Assembly (NCBI GenBank): GCA_963750255.1
Contig: CAVVPZ010000008.1
Coordinates: forward strand, 62,001-126,000
DNA from: DATLED01 sp963750255
GTDB taxonomy: Bacteria > Actinomycetota > Acidimicrobiia > Acidimicrobiales > CADCTF01
Reading direction: 5' to 3'
Length of the DNA: 64,000 nt
Shown here: one piece after another, positions 61,706-64,000 of the stretch
Numbering within the stretch: position 1 is the first letter of the stretch
How the letters are laid out: the number at the start of each line of letters is the position of its first letter
Position numbers and translations under genes: made by a program
Notes under the pieces: generated by a model
What the model was told of the DNA's origin: nothing
The model's input: the letters and a program-made list of their open reading frames with translations, nothing else
Database searches by the model: none

Positions 61706-63590
61706 TCAGACTGGGCCGGCGGCGTCCGAACCCGCCCTCGCCTTGAGCACGGCGGCGGCAATCCCGGCCGCATCGAGGCCCAAGCTGGCGAGAATGGTCG
61801 GGGCGTCGCCGAAGCTGATGAATTCGGGCGGCGTGCCGAGGATGACGACGGGCGGCGAGCGGTGACCCTCGTCGAGGGTGGCAATGGCGTCGGCCATGAA
61901 CATGCCCGCTCCGCCGATGCGGATGCCGTCCTCGACGGTGACGACGAGGGGATGGCGGGCGGCGTCGGCGATCATGGTCGGGTCGAGCGGCTTGATGACG
62001 CGGGGATCCCAGACCGTGGCTTCGACGCCCCGCTCGGCGAGCTCGACGGCGGCGTCCTCGGCTGCTTCGAGCATCTTGCCGACGGCGAGGATGCACACGT
62101 CAGCGCCTTTGCGCACGAGGCGGGCCGACAGCCCGACGCCGACCTGATCCGGACTCACCTGACGGGCCGCGGTCCTGGAGTAACGGATCGAGGCCGGACC
62201 CTGGAGGTCGACGGCGGTGCGGAGTTGGGTCTTGAGCTCTTGGGCCGACGACGGAGCGAACACCGTCATCCCCGGTACCTTGAGGCACAGCGCCATGTCG
62301 AGCACGCCGTGGTGCGACGGTCCGTCGGGGCCGGTGATGCCAGCGCGGTCCATGGCGAACACGACGGGGAGTTGGTGGAGGGCGACGTCGTACATCGCCT
62401 GATCGAAGGCCCGGGTGAAGAACGTGGAGTAGACGGCGACGATCGGCCGCAGGCCGACCATGGCCATACCGGCCGCCGACGTGACGGCGTGCTGCTCGGC
62501 GATGCCGACGTCGAAGAACCGATCGGGAAACCGGCTCTGGAAGGGGAGGAGTCCCGTGGGGCCGGGCATGGCGGCGGTGATGGCGACGACCTGGGGATGG
62601 TCGTGCGCAATCTCGATCAGTTCCTCGGTGAAGGCCTGGGTGTAGCCCTTGGGGGCCGAGTGACCGACGGGCGGGCCGAGCGCCGGATCGAAGACGGGGG
62701 CGTCGTGGAGGTTCTTCTCGTCGTCGTCCTCGGCCGGCGCGTAGCCGCGACCCTTGTGGGTGAGGACGTGCACGACGATGGGCCCGTCGTACTCGGCTGC
62801 GTTGCGGAGCGCGGCCTCGAGGCGAGGGAATGTCGTGGCCGTCGATCGGCCCCGAGTAACGCACGCCCAGCGACTCGAAGAACGCGGTCGGCTCCAGGAT
62901 CTCGCGTAGTGCCGCCTTGACCCCCTGCAGGCTCGAGTGTGCGAGTTGTCCCACGCCCGGCAGGTCGAGCAGCAGGCGCTCGAGTCGGTTGTTGGCCGAC
63001 ACGTACTGCGGGTTGAGACGAAGGCGGCTGATCGATTCGCCCAATTTCGACACCGTCGGCGCATACGACCGACCGTTGTCGTTGAGGATGATCACGACCT
63101 TCTTGTTGCTGTGCCCGAGGTTGTTGAGGCCCTCGAAGGCCATGCCGCCCGTCATCGACCCGTCGCCGATGATGGCCACGACCTTGCGGTCGGTGCCGGC
63201 CCGCTCGACCCCCGTGGCCACGCCATGGGCGTAGGAGAGGATGGTCGACGCATGGCTGTTCTCGACCCAGTCGTGCTCGGACTCGCTGCGGCTGGGATAC
63301 CCCGACATGCCGCCGGCTTGGCGGAGTTGGGCAAACCCGGCCCGGCGTCCGGTCACGATCTTGTGGACGTAGGCCTGGTGGCCGGTGTCCCAGAGGATGA
63401 TGTCGCGGGGGGAGTCGAACACCCGGTGGACGGCCAACGTCAGTTCGACGGCGCCGAGGTTGGATCCGAGGTGTCCGCCCGTGACAGCGACGGATTGGAC
63501 GATGAAGGTCCGGATCTCGGTGGCAAGCTGGCGGAGCTGATCGTCGTCGAGTCGGCGAAGGTCGGCCGGGCTGGAGATTTCCTCGAGCAT
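61706..63590 (-). CDS. dxs: 1-Deoxy-D-xylulose-5-phosphate synthase (one frameshift)
   Basis: First step of the MEP isoprenoid pathway, condensing pyruvate and glyceraldehyde-3-phosphate with thiamine diphosphate. TGGHLGSNLGAVELTLAVHR, ILWDTGHQAYVHKIVTGRR, AIIGDGSMTGGMAFEGLNNL and ILNDNGRSYAP are the N-terminal ThDP blocks. Near 62830 one inserted base follows RYSGPIDGHDIPS; then LEAALRNAAEYDGPIVVHVL, VGIAEQHAVTSAAGMA and DRAGITGPDGPSHHGVLDMA complete the enzyme. Span 1885 bases, one more than a multiple of three. ATG 63590 with MLEEISSPADLRRL as N-terminus. Divergent from lycopene cyclase. Confidence 0.92.
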
Positions 63591-63720
63591 GGGTGCCTCC
63601 GAGGGTAGTCCGCGCCCCGGGGGTAGCCCTACTCCCGGAGCGTGGAGATCAGATGGTGATCCGGTGCAGACGGTGGCGCCGGATGATCGTCGTCGCCCGC
63701 GCGACGATGACCTCCCCGCC

Positions 63721-64000
63721 ATGGACCGATTCCAATACCTCCTTCTCATGGGCGCGTGCCTGCTCGTGACCCTCCCGCTCGAGTTCGTCTTTCGCGCCCG
63801 CGTGTGGCGCCGGCCCCGGAGGCTCCTGCGAGCGATCTGGCCGCCGGTGGTCGTTTTCAGCCTGTGGGACGTGATCGCCATCGCCCGCGATCACTGGCAC
63901 TACAGCCCCCGGTACACCACGGGCTGGGACCTGCCCTTTTCGCTGCCGGTCGAGGAACTGGTGTTCTTCCTCGTCATCCCGGTGTGCGGCCTCCTCACCC
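63721..64000 (+). CDS. Lycopene cyclase domain protein (3' partial)
   Basis: The window ends after 93 residues. RFQYLLLMGACLLVTLPLEF opens a membrane protein, and TTGWDLPFSLPVEELVFFLV shows the PxEE motif of bacterial/fungal heterodimeric lycopene cyclases (CrtYc/CrtYd). It would form rings on lycopene for carotenoid synthesis. It is divergent from dxs, with 130 bases between starts, which fits coordinated control of isoprenoid supply and carotenoid use. The rest lies outside the window. Confidence 0.82.
   Translation, partial: MDRFQYLLLMGACLLVTLPLEFVFRARVWRRPRRLLRAIWPPVVVFSLWDVIAIARDHWHYSPRYTTGWDLPFSLPVEELVFFLVIPVCGLLT

Noticed and set aside
1..64000. CRISPR arrays, tandem repeats, insertion sequences, prophage genes
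   Set aside because: None seen on either strand; the repeated elements found are two-copy palindromes only.

Overview
The window is about 64 kb of very GC-rich, gene-dense bacterial chromosome. The gene set suggests an actinobacterium: an F420-type LLM oxidoreductase, a mycothiol-dependent-type (DinB_2) enzyme, a BldC-like regulator, a LytR-CpsA-Psr protein, a cytochrome P450 next to a small 3Fe-4S ferredoxin, and a heme operon of the Gram-positive order. The lineage looks like Acidimicrobiia, but that is inferred from gene content and style only. No phage, integrase, insertion sequence or CRISPR array was found. There is one tRNA gene, tRNA-Arg(CCT), at 42.3 kb. No gene-free stretch exceeds 300 bases.

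Layout. 0-4.4 kb: a D-aminoacylase-type amidohydrolase cut by the window edge, citrate synthase, and an ECF sigma factor with a membrane protein carrying a long acidic tail. 4.4-12 kb: lytic transglycosylase, sugar-dehydrogenase lipoprotein, acyl-CoA thioesterase, a GH1 glycosidase, then a minus-strand group of DNA ligase, BldC-like protein and Lnt. 12-19 kb: hemE-hemH-hemG, a HelD-like ATPase, a DinB protein and a SRAP protein. 19-21.4 kb: a 26-bp perfect palindrome in front of an acyl-ACP desaturase broken by about twelve indels, then an M23 peptidase with one frameshift. 21-34 kb: ArsR regulator, rRNA methyltransferase, a receiver/degenerate-GGDEF protein, hydrolases, LLM oxidoreductase, LCP protein, MFS exporter, crotonase and YceI. 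34-42 kb: APC permease with a detached C-terminal-like domain protein, aldehyde dehydrogenase, hotdog and crotonase proteins, a zincin lipoprotein. 42-46 kb: HNH remnant, tRNA, P450, ferredoxin, and a sigma factor overlapping a gene for a miniature F1-ATPase-beta-like protein. 46-64 kb: transporters and hydrolases, an ACT protein, a threonine-dehydratase-type enzyme, menC-msrB-metallohydrolase, a MarR/FAH/dienelactone-hydrolase operon, a K+ channel, a HemK-like methyltransferase, a Gfo/Idh oxidoreductase, SRPBCC and DinB_2 proteins, dxs, and the start of a lycopene cyclase.

How the genes work together. Central metabolism and cofactor supply are represented by citrate synthase, heme, menaquinone (menC), isoprenoid (dxs) and carotenoid (lycopene cyclase) genes. 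Envelope functions include Lnt, LCP, a lytic transglycosylase and an M23 peptidase. Many catabolic hydrolases, crotonases and hotdog proteins suit a heterotroph that degrades fatty acids and aromatic compounds. Two ECF-type sigma factors each sit directly upstream of a probable partner gene. The most unusual pair is at 44.3-45.7 kb, where the partner resembles an F1-ATPase beta subunit without its Walker A lysine.

Sequence quality. Eight otherwise intact genes carry one frameshift each, seven of them consistent with a single inserted base. This looks more like residual long-read error than real gene decay. The desaturase is an extreme local case. These frameshifts are noted gene by gene.
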